Below, in pieces: positions 1 through 7,765 of a stretch of 64,000 nucleotides of DNA; position 1 is the first letter of the stretch, and each line of letters opens with the position of its first letter. The translations under genes and the position numbers were made by a program. The stretch comes from Mycolicibacterium hippocampi (lineage in GTDB: Bacteria > Actinomycetota > Actinomycetes > Mycobacteriales > Mycobacteriaceae), in the NCBI RefSeq assembly GCF_010723735.1, contig NZ_BLLB01000002.1, positions 3,844,001 to 3,908,000 on the forward strand. Reading direction: 5' to 3'. Below the pieces are notes generated by a model, which saw nothing but the letters and a program-made list of their open reading frames with translations, searched no databases and was not told the origin of the DNA.

Positions 1-1787
1 CCGACATGGGCCAACACACTTTCCGGCGCGCCCAGGGCCGGCGCCTTGTGAGCGGCACGCAGGAAGCGTCCGGTGCGATGCGTCCCCACCAACTCGGTGA
101 GCTCACCGTCGAGGAACACCGCCCGGCCCCCGACGAAGACCGCGGTCACGGTGTCGTCGTTGCGATTGACCATCCGTGACAGACCGCCGTACTGCGCCAC
201 CTCTTCTTCGGCGTAACGGTCCAGCACCTCGTCGAGGTGTTCGGGGTCGATGACGACGACATCAGCGCGGTCGCCGACCCGTAGGTGGCCGGCGTCGATG
301 CGGTACCAGTCGGCCAGCTCGCCGGTGAGCCGGTGCACGGCGTGCTCGATGCTCATGAACGGCCGGCCGGCGCGTTCTGCGTCCCTGACGTGGCGCAGCA
401 ACCGCAGGCCCATGTTGTAGAAGGCCATGTTGCGCAGGTGGGCTCCGGCATCCGAGAAGCCCATCTGGATACCGGAGTCGCGGGCGAGCTTCTTGAGCAC
501 CTCCGGGCGGTGGTTGGAGATCGTGGTGCGCCACCGCAGCGCGTGGGCGTGCTCGACCACCAGGTCGAGGAACGCGTCCACCGGGTGCACACCGCCGCGG
601 TCGCGGCCCACCTGCCCGAACGACTTTCCGATCACCGAGGTGTCGGGGCAGTCGACGATCTCGGCGTCGAAGAAGTCGCGGTGCCACACCCGCAGCCCGA
701 ACTTGCTCTCGTACTCCTTGCGGAACCGTCGCCGATAGGCCTCGTCCTCGAGCAGCTCGTTGCGCTCCACCTCATCTCGCAAGTGCAGCGCCGCCGCGCC
801 TGCGCCGAACTCCTCGAAGATGACGAGGTCGATGCCGTCGGCGTACACCTCGAACGGCACCGGTAGATGTTGCCAGCGGAAGTTCCCGCCCAGCCGGTTG
901 ATCAGCCGGGCGGCGGGCCCCAGCATCTTGACCGCGATCGGGTTGGACTTCACGTCGGCGGCCGACAGCAGGCTGGTCTTGAGGGGATTGCGGATGATGC
1001 CGAGCGATTGGAGAAGCTGTGATCCCAGGTTCGCCGGGTTCTCGATGTCGGGTCCGGACTGCAGGATTCGGCCGGAGCGGCGCAGCAGGGACTTCAGCCG
1101 GCGCAGTTCGCGCGGTTTCGCGTAGGTCGACGGCAGGGTGCGCGACCGGCAGACCTCACCGTCCAACTTGTCGAAGAGCAGCTGCTGGGAGGACATTCCC
1201 ACGAAGCCGGCGGCCAGCGCCTCGGCGAGCATCGCCTCCATCCGCGCCTGCTCGCCTCTGGTCGGACGCTCGTCCTTGCGGGTGGCGCGGTCCAGACCCA
1301 TCGTCGCGGCACGCATGTCGGAGTGACCGAGGAACGCGGCGATGTTGGGGCCCAGCGGGCGCGACTCCAGAGCCGCGATGTACTCCTCGCCATCGGACCA
1401 GGTCTTGTGATGGTCCACGGTGTCGATGACGTACTCGCGGGGGATGGCCTCGACCCGGCCGAAGATGTCTCCGGCGTCGGATCCGTCGACGTAGACCGTC
1501 GACAACGAACACGACCCGAGCATCACCGTGGTGACGCCGTGACGCAGTGACTCCGACAGCGACGGCCCGCCGAGCACTTCGACGTCGTAGTGCGTGTGGA
1601 TGTCGAGCATCCCGGGCAGCACCCATTTCCCGGTGGCGTCGATCACCTGGGGGCAACCGGTCTCGTCGAGGTGGTCGGCGGTGACGGCGGCGACATGCCC
1701 GTCGCGGATGCCGATGGTGCGCACCGCCGAGGGCGCTCCGGTGCCATCGAACCACCGGCCGTTGCGGATGATCGTGTCGTAGCTCAC
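1..1787 (-). CDS. N-acyl-D-amino-acid deacylase-like amidohydrolase (3' end cut by window)
   Basis: The reading frame is open from a GTG at 1787 leftward past base 1, giving about 595 residues without the C-terminus. It begins SYDTIIRNGRWFDGTG, the usual opening of amidohydrolase family 3 (D-aminoacylase, N-acyl-D-glutamate deacylase). The metal-binding motif DIHTHYD lies near residue 62, and a second signature, FSDAGAHLRNM, lies in the C-terminal half where the barrel supplies the catalytic Asp. The C-terminal part (VGDRADVVVIDPE) is the beta-sandwich of urease-like hydrolases. The family hydrolyses N-acyl-D-amino acids or related amides in the cytoplasm; the substrate cannot be read from sequence. 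M. tuberculosis has a similar protein of about 611 aa (Rv2913c, from memory). It is divergent from the following exported hydrolase. Confidence 0.85.
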   Translation of the reverse strand, partial: MSYDTIIRNGRWFDGTGAPSAVRTIGIRDGHVAAVTADHLDETGCPQVIDATGKWVLPGMLDIHTHYDVEVLGGPSLSESLRHGVTTVMLGSCSLSTVYVDGSDAGDIFGRVEAIPREYVIDTVDHHKTWSDGEEYIAALESRPLGPNIAAFLGHSDMRAATMGLDRATRKDERPTRGEQARMEAMLAEALAAGFVGMSSQQLLFDKLDGEVCRSRTLPSTYAKPRELRRLKSLLRRSGRILQSGPDIENPANLGSQLLQSLGIIRNPLKTSLLSAADVKSNPIAVKMLGPAARLINRLGGNFRWQHLPVPFEVYADGIDLVIFEEFGAGAAALHLRDEVERNELLEDEAYRRRFRKEYESKFGLRVWHRDFFDAEIVDCPDTSVIGKSFGQVGRDRGGVHPVDAFLDLVVEHAHALRWRTTISNHRPEVLKKLARDSGIQMGFSDAGAHLRNMAFYNMGLRLLRHVRDAERAGRPFMSIEHAVHRLTGELADWYRIDAGHLRVGDRADVVVIDPEHLDEVLDRYAEEEVAQYGGLSRMVNRNDDTVTAVFVGGRAVFLDGELTELVGTHRTGRFLRAAHKAPALGAPESVLAHV

Positions 1788-1903
1788 TGCCCCATGGAAC
1801 AGCCCGCGCAGGCGGGTGTCAACGAAATCGGTGAACAGATTTTCTCGAGTGTCTACTGTCCGATCTGAACTGCGGCGACGCCATCCGGCGCATAATCGGT
1901 CAG

Positions 1904-2830
1904 GTGACGCCGCTGCAGCGCTACATCGCCGAGGAGATCGCCACCGACCACGTCGACGGTCTGATGTCGCGCCGCGAAGCGTTGCGCCGGTTGGCGTTGC
2001 TCGGTGTCGGCACCGCCGCCGCCACGGCACTGATCGCGGCCTGCGGCGAGAACCAGCAGGGCGCCGACCCGCCCGCGGGGTCGGACACCGTCCCGCCTCA
2101 GAGTCCTCCGGCCGGCGCGGCCGCGACGCCGCCCGGCATGGACGCCGCGCTACCCACCGAGCCGATCACCTGGGCCGGACCGCGCGGCGAGCTGCAGGGC
2201 GCCTGGGCGGCGGCCCCGCAGCCCCGCGGCGGGATCCTGGTGATCCACGAGAACAAGGGCCTCAGCGACTGGGTCCGTTCGGTGGCGGGGCGGCTGGCGG
2301 GTGCTGGTTATTCGAGTCTGGCGATCGACCTTCTGTCCGGCCAGGGTGGCACCGCGACCTTCACCGATCCCGCCGAAGCCACCGCCGCGCTGGGCAATCT
2401 CGCCCCGGAAGAAATGCTCGCCGACCTGAAGTCGGGCATCGAGGAAGTGGCGCGCCGCACCCCGGGGGTTCAGTTGGCGGCGGTCGGGTTCTGCATGGGC
2501 GGCGGCCTGGTGTGGCGACTGCTGGCCGGCGGGGCGCCGGAGCTGGCTGCCGCCTTCCCGTTTTACGGCCCCACCCCCGAGAATCCCGACTTCTCCGGTT
2601 CCCAGGACGTCGCGGTGCTGGGCTTCTACGGCGAACTCGATCAGCGGGTCAACGCCACCGAGCCCACCGCCGCGGCGGCGCTGCAGGAAGCGGGTCTGGT
2701 CCACGAACTCGTCACCGAACCGGGCGCCAACCACGCCTTCTTCAACGACACCGGGGACAGGTACGACGCCGCCGCGGCCGCCGACGCGTGGCGCAGGACG
2801 CTGGACTGGCTGAACACCCACGTCGGCTGA
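1904..2830 (+). CDS. Dienelactone hydrolase family protein, probable Tat-exported lipoprotein
   Basis: 308 aa from a GTG. Residues 22-47 read SRREALRRLALLG then a hydrophobic run ending LIAAC, so a twin-arginine signal and a lipobox with Cys47 are both visible; a Pro/Gly-rich linker follows to about residue 85. The rest is a dienelactone hydrolase fold: nucleophile Cys197 in GFCMGGG, Asp246 in GELDQRV and His277 in NHAFFND form the Cys-Asp-His triad. The family hydrolyses lactones or esters; an envelope-anchored member suggests action on an external or lipid substrate, but none can be named. A start at the ATG of residue 21 (position 1964) would also leave the Tat motif intact. It stands alone, divergent from the amidohydrolase. 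Confidence 0.85.
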   Translation: MTPLQRYIAEEIATDHVDGLMSRREALRRLALLGVGTAAATALIAACGENQQGADPPAGSDTVPPQSPPAGAAATPPGMDAALPTEPITWAGPRGELQGAWAAAPQPRGGILVIHENKGLSDWVRSVAGRLAGAGYSSLAIDLLSGQGGTATFTDPAEATAALGNLAPEEMLADLKSGIEEVARRTPGVQLAAVGFCMGGGLVWRLLAGGAPELAAAFPFYGPTPENPDFSGSQDVAVLGFYGELDQRVNATEPTAAAALQEAGLVHELVTEPGANHAFFNDTGDRYDAAAAADAWRRTLDWLNTHVG

Positions 2831-2914
2831 CCCGCACCGACCGGCAACCCGCCGTTGGGCCCGCAGCCGGCTCGGCGTTGCCCACCGCACATGCGGTCGG
2901 GATCTGATCTAGCC

Positions 2915-4021
2915 ATGCGGGTGGTCCAGGTGGCGAATTTCTACGGCCCGCGTTCCGGCGGGTTGCGCACCGCCGTGGATCGTCTCGGTGCCGAGTACGT
3001 CGCCGCCGGACACACCGTGTTCCTCATCGTGCCGGGGCGCTACGCCCAGGCGGTGACACTTCCGTCGGGGGTGGTCCGGATCTCCCTGCCCGCCAGGCTC
3101 ATTCCGCTCACCGGCGGCTACCGCGCGGTGTTGCCCGGCCCGGTCACCGACCTGCTCGAGCGGTTGCGTCCCGACGCACTTGAGGTCTCGGACCGACTCA
3201 CGCTGCGTTCCCTGGGAGGCTGGGGACGCCGCCACGGCGCGTCGACGGTGATGATCTCCCACGAACGTCTGGACCGACTGGTGGGACAGATCCTGCCCGT
3301 GCCACTGGCGCGGACGGTCGCCGACGCCGCCAACCGGCGCACCGCCGCCAACTACGATGCCGTGGTCTGCACCACCGAGTTCGCCCGCGAGGAGTTCGAC
3401 CGGATCGGCGCGACGAACCTGGTGACGGTACCGCTGGGGGTCGACCTCGACCAGTTCCACCCGCGTCGGCGCTCGGAGGCGGTCCGCGAGCGCTGGGCCG
3501 GCCAGAACCAGTTGCTGCTGGTGCACTGCGGGCGGTTGTCGGTCGAGAAACACGCCCACCGCAGCATCGACACCGTCGCCGCACTGCGTGACTCGGGCGT
3601 GGATGCCCGGCTGGTCGTGGTCGGGGAGGGGCCGCAGCGGGCCCGGTTACAACGCCAGGCGGCACGACTGCCCGTCACCTTCACCGGTTTCATCGGATGC
3701 CGCGATACCGTCGCCGGCATTCTGGCCAGCGCCGACATCGCCCTCGCGCCGGGCCCGCACGAGACGTTCGGGCTGGCCGCGCTCGAAGCGCTGGCCTGCG
3801 GCACCCCGGCGGTGGTGTCCCGGACGTCCGCGCTGGCCGAAATCCTCACCACCGACAGCGGCGCCACCGCCGACAACGACGCCGGCGCGATCGCCGGTGC
3901 CGTCACCGCGGTCCTGAGCCGTCCGGAGTCGCAGCGCCGGCGCAGTGCGCGAAGACGGGCCGAGCAGTTCAGCTGGCCGCGCTCGGCGGCCGGGATGCTC
4001 CGCGCCCTCGGAGCAGAGTGA
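2915..4021 (+). CDS. pimC: GT4 glycosyltransferase, PimC-like GDP-mannose-dependent mannosyltransferase
   Basis: 368 aa from the ATG at 2915; a longer in-frame reading exists but the family N-terminus is MRVVQVANFYGPRSGG. It has two Rossmann domains of the GT-B fold: the N-terminal acceptor domain with the Gly-rich loop, and the C-terminal domain with the phosphate-binding HCGRLSVEKH and the E-x7-E nucleotide motif GPHETFGLAALEALACG. From memory it closely matches PimC (RvD2-ORF1) of M. tuberculosis CDC1551, proposed to add mannose to phosphatidylinositol mannosides. That gene is missing from some M. tuberculosis strains and its role is debated, so function is inference; family membership is firm. 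It is followed by an 18-bp tandem repeat and a small exported protein. Confidence 0.8.
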   Translation: MRVVQVANFYGPRSGGLRTAVDRLGAEYVAAGHTVFLIVPGRYAQAVTLPSGVVRISLPARLIPLTGGYRAVLPGPVTDLLERLRPDALEVSDRLTLRSLGGWGRRHGASTVMISHERLDRLVGQILPVPLARTVADAANRRTAANYDAVVCTTEFAREEFDRIGATNLVTVPLGVDLDQFHPRRRSEAVRERWAGQNQLLLVHCGRLSVEKHAHRSIDTVAALRDSGVDARLVVVGEGPQRARLQRQAARLPVTFTGFIGCRDTVAGILASADIALAPGPHETFGLAALEALACGTPAVVSRTSALAEILTTDSGATADNDAGAIAGAVTAVLSRPESQRRRSARRRAEQFSWPRSAAGMLRALGAE

Positions 4022-4075
4022 CGCTGTGCTGCTCGATGACCCTGTGCTGCTCATTGACCCTGTGCTGCTCATTGC
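4022..4075 (+). repeat. Three tandem 18-bp units directly after the stop of the GT4 gene
   Basis: Unit 1 (4022-4039) is cgctgtgctgctcgatga; units 2 (4040-4057) and 3 (4058-4075) are ccctgtgctgctcattga and ccctgtgctgctcattgc. Units 2 and 3 differ at one base and unit 1 at two bases from unit 2. The array starts right after the stop codon and ends 25 bases before the putative -10 of the next gene. Such a short array is a likely site of copy-number variation between strains. Confidence 0.8.
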
Positions 4076-4100
4076 CTGACATCTGCGCACCGACGTGACC

Positions 4101-4106
4101 TACGAT
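4101..4106 (+). promoter_or_regulatory. Putative -10 box (TACGAT) of a leaderless promoter
   Basis: TACGAT is followed by exactly 6 bases and then the ATG at 4113. This is the mycobacterial arrangement in which transcription starts at the first base of the start codon. No Shine-Dalgarno sequence is visible. Confidence 0.5.
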
Positions 4107-4112
4107 CCAGGG

Positions 4113-4508
4113 ATGTTCCGCACGTTCGCCGTCGTGGCGGCCACGACGCTGGTGTTCGGCTCGACCGCTGCGGTCGCGGGCGCCCAGCCGGCCCCTTCGG
4201 CATGCAACTACGAGCTGACCGCCCCCACCGTGGTGAACGTGTCCGGTACCGACATGGTCACCGCCACCGTGTCCCCGAAGGCATGCGACGGTGCGGTCAC
4301 CTTCCAGACGGTGGCGTGCATCCAGATGCAGGGCAGTGACAGCGCCGGCCAGTGCGTACAGGGCAAGGGCATCCTGCCCGCCCAGGTGTACTTCCAGCCG
4401 TACCGGCCCGGCGCGACCTACACCGCGACGGGGCGCGGATGTGCGGCCAAGGGCAATCCGCCGCAGACGTACTGCCAGGAGAACGGACCGATCACCGCAA
4501 CGCTCTGA
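4113..4508 (+). CDS. Small exported protein, function unknown
   Basis: 131 aa. Residues 1-24 form a signal peptide (MFRTF then an Ala/Val-rich core) with a probable cleavage near AGA-QPAP. The mature part of about 107 aa is rich in Thr, Val and Gly and has six Cys (near SACNYE, KACDG, VACIQ, GQCVQ, GRGCAAK and TYCQEN), which fits a small disulfide-stabilised beta-sandwich secreted by mycobacteria. The ATG is chosen because it directly begins the signal peptide and sits 6 bases after TACGAT; an earlier in-frame GTG at 4095 would spoil the signal sequence. I do not recognise the family. Confidence 0.75.
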   Translation: MFRTFAVVAATTLVFGSTAAVAGAQPAPSACNYELTAPTVVNVSGTDMVTATVSPKACDGAVTFQTVACIQMQGSDSAGQCVQGKGILPAQVYFQPYRPGATYTATGRGCAAKGNPPQTYCQENGPITATL

Positions 4509-4604
4509 CCGGCGCCCGCGCTGGTTTAACGCGGACTCCACCCGGGCATCCCGCGTGTCGACGGGACCGTCGACCTGACCGGCCCCCGAACACAAGGAGC
4601 CGGC

Positions 4605-5024
4605 ATGGACAGCAACAGCACGATCTGGATCGTGGTCGCCGTCGTCGTCGCGATCATCGTCATCGGCGCCGTGGTGTTCGCCGCGAAGAAGGCCCGTGAC
4701 GGACGCCGCCGGCAGGAAGCCGACCGCATCCGCGAAGAGGTCGACCACGACACCCACCGGGTGGAGAAGCGAGCGGCTCTGCTCGAGGAGACCGAGGCCA
4801 AGGCGCGAGCGGCCAAGGCCGAAGCCGACGCCAAGGCCGCCGAGGCTGCGCGGCTGGCGGACACCGCCACCACGCACCGCGATTCGGTCACCACGTCCCG
4901 CGAAGACCTCGCGGCCCGCCGCGAACACGCCGACAAGCTCGATCCCCGGGTCACCCGGGATGCTACGAAGGATTCGGAGACCGGCACCGCGGAGCAGATG
5001 AAGCCGGACTCCTCGCCGCGTTAG
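4605..5024 (+). CDS. Single-span membrane protein with Ala-rich coiled coil, unknown function
   Basis: 139 aa; AAGGAG lies just before the ATG. Residues 7-28 form one hydrophobic span (IWIVVAVVVAIIVIGAVVFA) followed by KKARDGRRR, so the N-terminus is outside and the rest is cytoplasmic. Residues 35-110 are charged and Ala-rich with heptad character (EKRAALLEETEAKARAAKAEA), a likely long coiled coil, and the tail is hydrophilic. Its stop overlaps the 3' end of convergent cyp124 by 4 bases. Similar short proteins occur in mycobacteria and their job is unknown; a scaffold or stress role would be guesswork. Confidence 0.75.
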   Translation: MDSNSTIWIVVAVVVAIIVIGAVVFAAKKARDGRRRQEADRIREEVDHDTHRVEKRAALLEETEAKARAAKAEADAKAAEAARLADTATTHRDSVTTSREDLAARREHADKLDPRVTRDATKDSETGTAEQMKPDSSPR

Positions 5025-6307
5025 TCGTTCCAGGACACCGGCAGCCGCTTGATCCCGTGGATGAAGGCCGAATGCAAGCGGTCCGGTTCCGAGGTGGCCC
5101 GGATGCCGGGCACCCGGCGGTGCATCTCCTCGAACGCGACGGTGATCTCACGGCGGGCGAGGTTGGCGCCCAGGCAGAAGTGGGCGCCGCCACCGCCGAA
5201 GCCGAGATGCGGATTGGGATGACGGCGAACGTCGAACGTCCACGGGTCGACGAACTTGGACTCGTCACGGTTGGCTGAGCCGTACCAGAGTGTGACCTTG
5301 TCTCCCGCAGCCATTCTCGCGCCGCCGAGTTCCACCTCCCGGGTGGTGGTGCGGCGCATGTAGGCCACCGGCGAGGCCCACCGCACGACCTCTTCGACGG
5401 CAGTCGGCGCCACCGCGTCGTAGTCCGACCACCAGATGTCGCGCTGCTCGGGGAACCGGCTCAGCGCCAGCACGCCGTGGCTGATCGCGTTGCGGGTGGT
5501 TTCGTTGCCGGCCACCACCAGCAGGATGAAGAACGAGGCGACCTCTGCGGAGGTGAGCCGCTCACCGTCGAGCTCGGCCTCGACCAGGCTGGTCGTCAGG
5601 TCGTCGCCGGGCCGTTCCCGACGATCCTCGGCAAGTTCTTTGGCGTAGGCTCCGATCGCCATGGCCACGGCGACGAAGTCGTCGAAGTCGGTGGCGATGT
5701 CTGGATCACCGAAGCCCAGGATCACGTTGGTCCAGTGGAAGATCCGTGCGTGGTCCTGCTCGGGGATGCCCATCATGTCGCAGATGATCTGCAGCGGAAG
5801 CGGACCGGCGAGTTCCGAGACCAGTTCACCGTGGCCGTCGGGGTTGGCGGTGACCATCTCCTCGACCAGGCGCCGCGCCCGCTGCCGCACCGAATCCTCG
5901 ATCATCGCGAGCACCCTGGGGGTGAACGCGCTGCGCACGATGTTGCGCAACCGGGTGTGTCGGGGGTCGTCCATTGCAATCATCGAGCCGAAGTACTCGT
6001 TGAGCTCAGGTGTCTGGTCACCGATCGTGATGCCGAGCGCCGAACTGAAGATCTCGGGATGACGGCTGGCGTAGAACACGTCGTCGTAGCGGGTCAACGC
6101 CCAGTGCCCGGCGACCTCGGCGTCGTCGTCGACGACGAACGACTCGTGGAAGGTGATCGGCGCTTCGCGCCGCAGCGTGGCGAACGCCCCGTCCCGGATG
6201 TCGTCGTCGAGTCCCCAGAAATCCCACGTGCCCAGATCGATGCCGGACAACGGGACGTCAGGCGGAGCGGTGCCGTTGGTTCGGGCGACGCCCGTTCTCA
6301 AGCCCAT
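5021..6307 (-). CDS. cyp124: Cytochrome P450 CYP124, methyl-branched lipid omega-hydroxylase
   Basis: 428 aa, equal to M. tuberculosis CYP124 (Rv2266) as remembered, with the same N-terminal pattern (MGLRTGVARTNGTAPP versus MGLNTAIATRVNG). The I-helix reads VVAGNETTRNA, the ExxR helix EEVVRW, and the haem loop FGGGGAHFCLGANLAR carries the thiolate Cys. CYP124 hydroxylates the terminal carbon of methyl-branched fatty acids and isoprenoids and also cholesterol C26, using ferredoxin/ferredoxin reductase not seen here. It ends a leftward operon with SRPBCC and 135-aa proteins. An in-frame GTG at 6328 overlaps the upstream stop as GTGA and could be a coupled alternative start; the ATG at 6307 is chosen from the family length. 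Confidence 0.92.
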   Translation of the reverse strand: MGLRTGVARTNGTAPPDVPLSGIDLGTWDFWGLDDDIRDGAFATLRREAPITFHESFVVDDDAEVAGHWALTRYDDVFYASRHPEIFSSALGITIGDQTPELNEYFGSMIAMDDPRHTRLRNIVRSAFTPRVLAMIEDSVRQRARRLVEEMVTANPDGHGELVSELAGPLPLQIICDMMGIPEQDHARIFHWTNVILGFGDPDIATDFDDFVAVAMAIGAYAKELAEDRRERPGDDLTTSLVEAELDGERLTSAEVASFFILLVVAGNETTRNAISHGVLALSRFPEQRDIWWSDYDAVAPTAVEEVVRWASPVAYMRRTTTREVELGGARMAAGDKVTLWYGSANRDESKFVDPWTFDVRRHPNPHLGFGGGGAHFCLGANLARREITVAFEEMHRRVPGIRATSEPDRLHSAFIHGIKRLPVSWND

Positions 6308-6324
6308 GCGCGCCCAGCGTAGCC

Positions 6325-6732
6325 TCACGGCCGGGCTTCGTGCCCTTTTCTGCCATGGGTGCGACGACGCTCTTTCATCCGCGCCTCATGCAGGTGACGG
6401 ACACCGTCGGTGAGCTCGTCACGTACCTGACGCTCGTGCCCACGCAGCCGCGACCAGTAGGTGTCGTCGAACTCCTCGACCACCTGGAACGTCCATCGAC
6501 CCTCGATCACGTTGCGCCCGATCATGTCGGTCTCGAGCCGCTCGGCAGCGGCGTCGGCGCCTGCCTCACGCAGCGCGTCACACGCCTCGCCGAGCAGCAG
6601 GTCGGCGTGCCCCATCAGTTGATGGAACGAATAGAGGTGGCCCCTCGCGCGTTCGACGAACTCCAGCGCCTCGGTCACCTTGCCGACGGCATCGGCCACA
6701 TCGTCGGCCACGTCATCACCCACATCGCTCAC
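6325..6732 (-). CDS. Conserved hypothetical protein, 135 aa, helical
   Basis: 135 aa from a GTG at 6732 that overlaps the stop of the upstream SRPBCC gene (GTGA), and its own stop abuts or overlaps the start region of cyp124, so the three genes are almost certainly translationally coupled. The composition is strongly helical and charged (DDVADDVADAVGKVTEALEFVERARGHLY, then FHQLMGHADLLLGEACDALREAG), ending in a basic tail ERRRTHGRKGHEARP. No signal peptide, membrane span or catalytic motif is visible. I do not recognise a named family. Its place between an SRPBCC ligand-binding protein and a lipid P450 suggests an accessory part in the same lipid process. Confidence 0.75.
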   Translation of the reverse strand: MSDVGDDVADDVADAVGKVTEALEFVERARGHLYSFHQLMGHADLLLGEACDALREAGADAAAERLETDMIGRNVIEGRWTFQVVEEFDDTYWSRLRGHERQVRDELTDGVRHLHEARMKERRRTHGRKGHEARP

Positions 6733-7274
6733 CGAGGTCCCCCCTCCGTATCCGAGGTCGGGCCGGGGCGGCCCTCCGTATCCGAGGTCGGGCCACGGCC
6801 CTCCGTATCCGAGGTCGGGCCGGGGCCCTCCGCCACGCTCTTTATCCGCTCCAGCGTTCTGCGCATGTCCCGCAGGTTGCGACGGCGCCGCAGCTGGCCG
6901 CCCAGCACCGAGTACAACGACATCAGCACGTTCTGGTTCAGCCGGAACGACTCAGTGACGTCGGTGGCCGAACCCGCCGGTGTCAGCTGGTAGTGCCAGT
7001 TGTTGACCGCCCGGTCGCCGACGAGGACCTCGAAGCCGAACGCGCGCCCCGGGTCACAGGCGGTGACCCGACACGTCGTCCAGTAGACCGGGCCGATCTC
7101 ATTGCGGCGCACGTGGCCGCGGAAGCGTGCGCCCAGTGCAGGGCCGGTGGCGCCGTCGAGCCATTCCGCCTCGAACGTCTCCGGCGAGAACGAGCCGGTG
7201 TTGCGGACGTCGGCGATCAACTCCCAGATCCGCTCCGCCGGCGCGGCCATCGTCACCGTCACCGCACCCTGCAT
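6729..7274 (-). CDS. SRPBCC (polyketide cyclase/START-like) family protein with repeat tail
   Basis: 181 aa. Residues 1-150 have the SRPBCC pattern: MQGAVTVTMAAPAERIWELIADV at the N-terminus, a middle WLDGATGPALGARFRGHVRR, and a C-terminal helix with LGGQLRRRRNLRDMRRTLERIK. These helix-grip proteins bind hydrophobic ligands such as lipids or sterols and some act as cyclases or dehydrases. The last 30 or so residues are three copies of a GPTSDTEGR-type unit encoded by an in-frame DNA repeat (6742-6821). The gene is 16 bases after the 67-aa gene and overlaps the 135-aa gene by 4 bases, in an operon ending in cyp124, so a role in presenting or processing the P450 substrate is plausible. Confidence 0.82.
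   Translation of the reverse strand: MQGAVTVTMAAPAERIWELIADVRNTGSFSPETFEAEWLDGATGPALGARFRGHVRRNEIGPVYWTTCRVTACDPGRAFGFEVLVGDRAVNNWHYQLTPAGSATDVTESFRLNQNVLMSLYSVLGGQLRRRRNLRDMRRTLERIKSVAEGPGPTSDTEGRGPTSDTEGRPGPTSDTEGGPR
6742..6821 (-). repeat. Three in-frame copies of a 23-bp unit within the SRPBCC gene tail
   Basis: The identical 23-bp string beginning ccctccgtatccgaggtcgg occurs at 6742-6764, 6772-6794 and 6799-6821 (plus-strand reading). The copy starts are 30 and 27 bases apart, both multiples of three, so on the coding minus strand they add GPTSDTEG-type units without a frameshift. Each unit contains GGAGGG on the coding strand, resembling a Shine-Dalgarno sequence, close to the start of the next gene at 6732. 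Confidence 0.9.
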
Positions 7275-7290
7275 CTGCGCACTCCCTCCA

Positions 7291-7494
7291 TCACCGGTCC
7301 GACTCCCGCTCGTCCTCGGGGACGGGAATGGCCTGTTCGATGAGATCGGCTTCGCTGGCTTGCCAGTCGCGGTCCTCCGAGACCCGCTGTGTATCACTCC
7401 ACGAGTCGTCTTCGGTGTTGTCGATCGGGACGCGCTGTTCGGCCACGTCGGCTTCGGCGGCAGCACCGAGTGGGTCGCGGTCTGGTGTCGTCAT
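7291..7494 (-). CDS. Small acidic hypothetical protein with internal duplication
   Basis: 67 aa from the ATG at 7494. Very acidic, no Cys, no signal or membrane segment, probably disordered in part. Two similar halves are visible: EADVAEQRVPIDNTEDD around residues 14-30 and EADLIEQAIPVPEDERE around 48-64, with EAD-x2-EQ-x-(I/V)P conserved. I have seen similar short proteins in mycobacteria but know no function. It is 16 bases upstream of the SRPBCC gene on the same strand and so probably the first gene of the cyp124 operon. Confidence 0.7.
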   Translation of the reverse strand: MTTPDRDPLGAAAEADVAEQRVPIDNTEDDSWSDTQRVSEDRDWQASEADLIEQAIPVPEDERESDR

Positions 7495-7604
7495 GAGTGC
7501 TCCCTGTTGGTGGTCGGTGGCGGACGGACGTCGCGGCGTGCTCCGTCCGTGCTCCGGTGTACCCGCTCGGGCGCCGGCCCGCACCCGACAGACGTTCCCG
7601 TTTG

Positions 7605-7616
7605 GTCACCGGTGAC
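7605..7616. promoter_or_regulatory. Perfect 12-bp palindrome in divergent intergenic region
   Basis: GTCACCGGTGAC is a perfect palindrome in the 271-base region between the leftward cyp124 operon (start 7494) and the rightward mycolate methyltransferase (start 7766). A dimeric regulator site is possible; nothing else in the region is recognisable apart from weak promoter-like sequence. Confidence 0.3.
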
Positions 7617-7765
7617 GGTTGCTGCGCGCGGCGACCTAGTGATTCACTGAACGGGGTCGCTCTCGGGTATTGTGCGTGAGTTGCGCAGACGACGTACAGG
7701 CCCTCAAGCCGGGCGGGGCCGACCATGACCATCGACCATCATCCCGAATCTCAAAGGCTTGTAAT

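Noticed and set aside
6742..6821. Possible CRISPR-like repeats
   Set aside because: Spacers are only 4-7 bases, the copies are in frame within a gene, and no cas gene is present.
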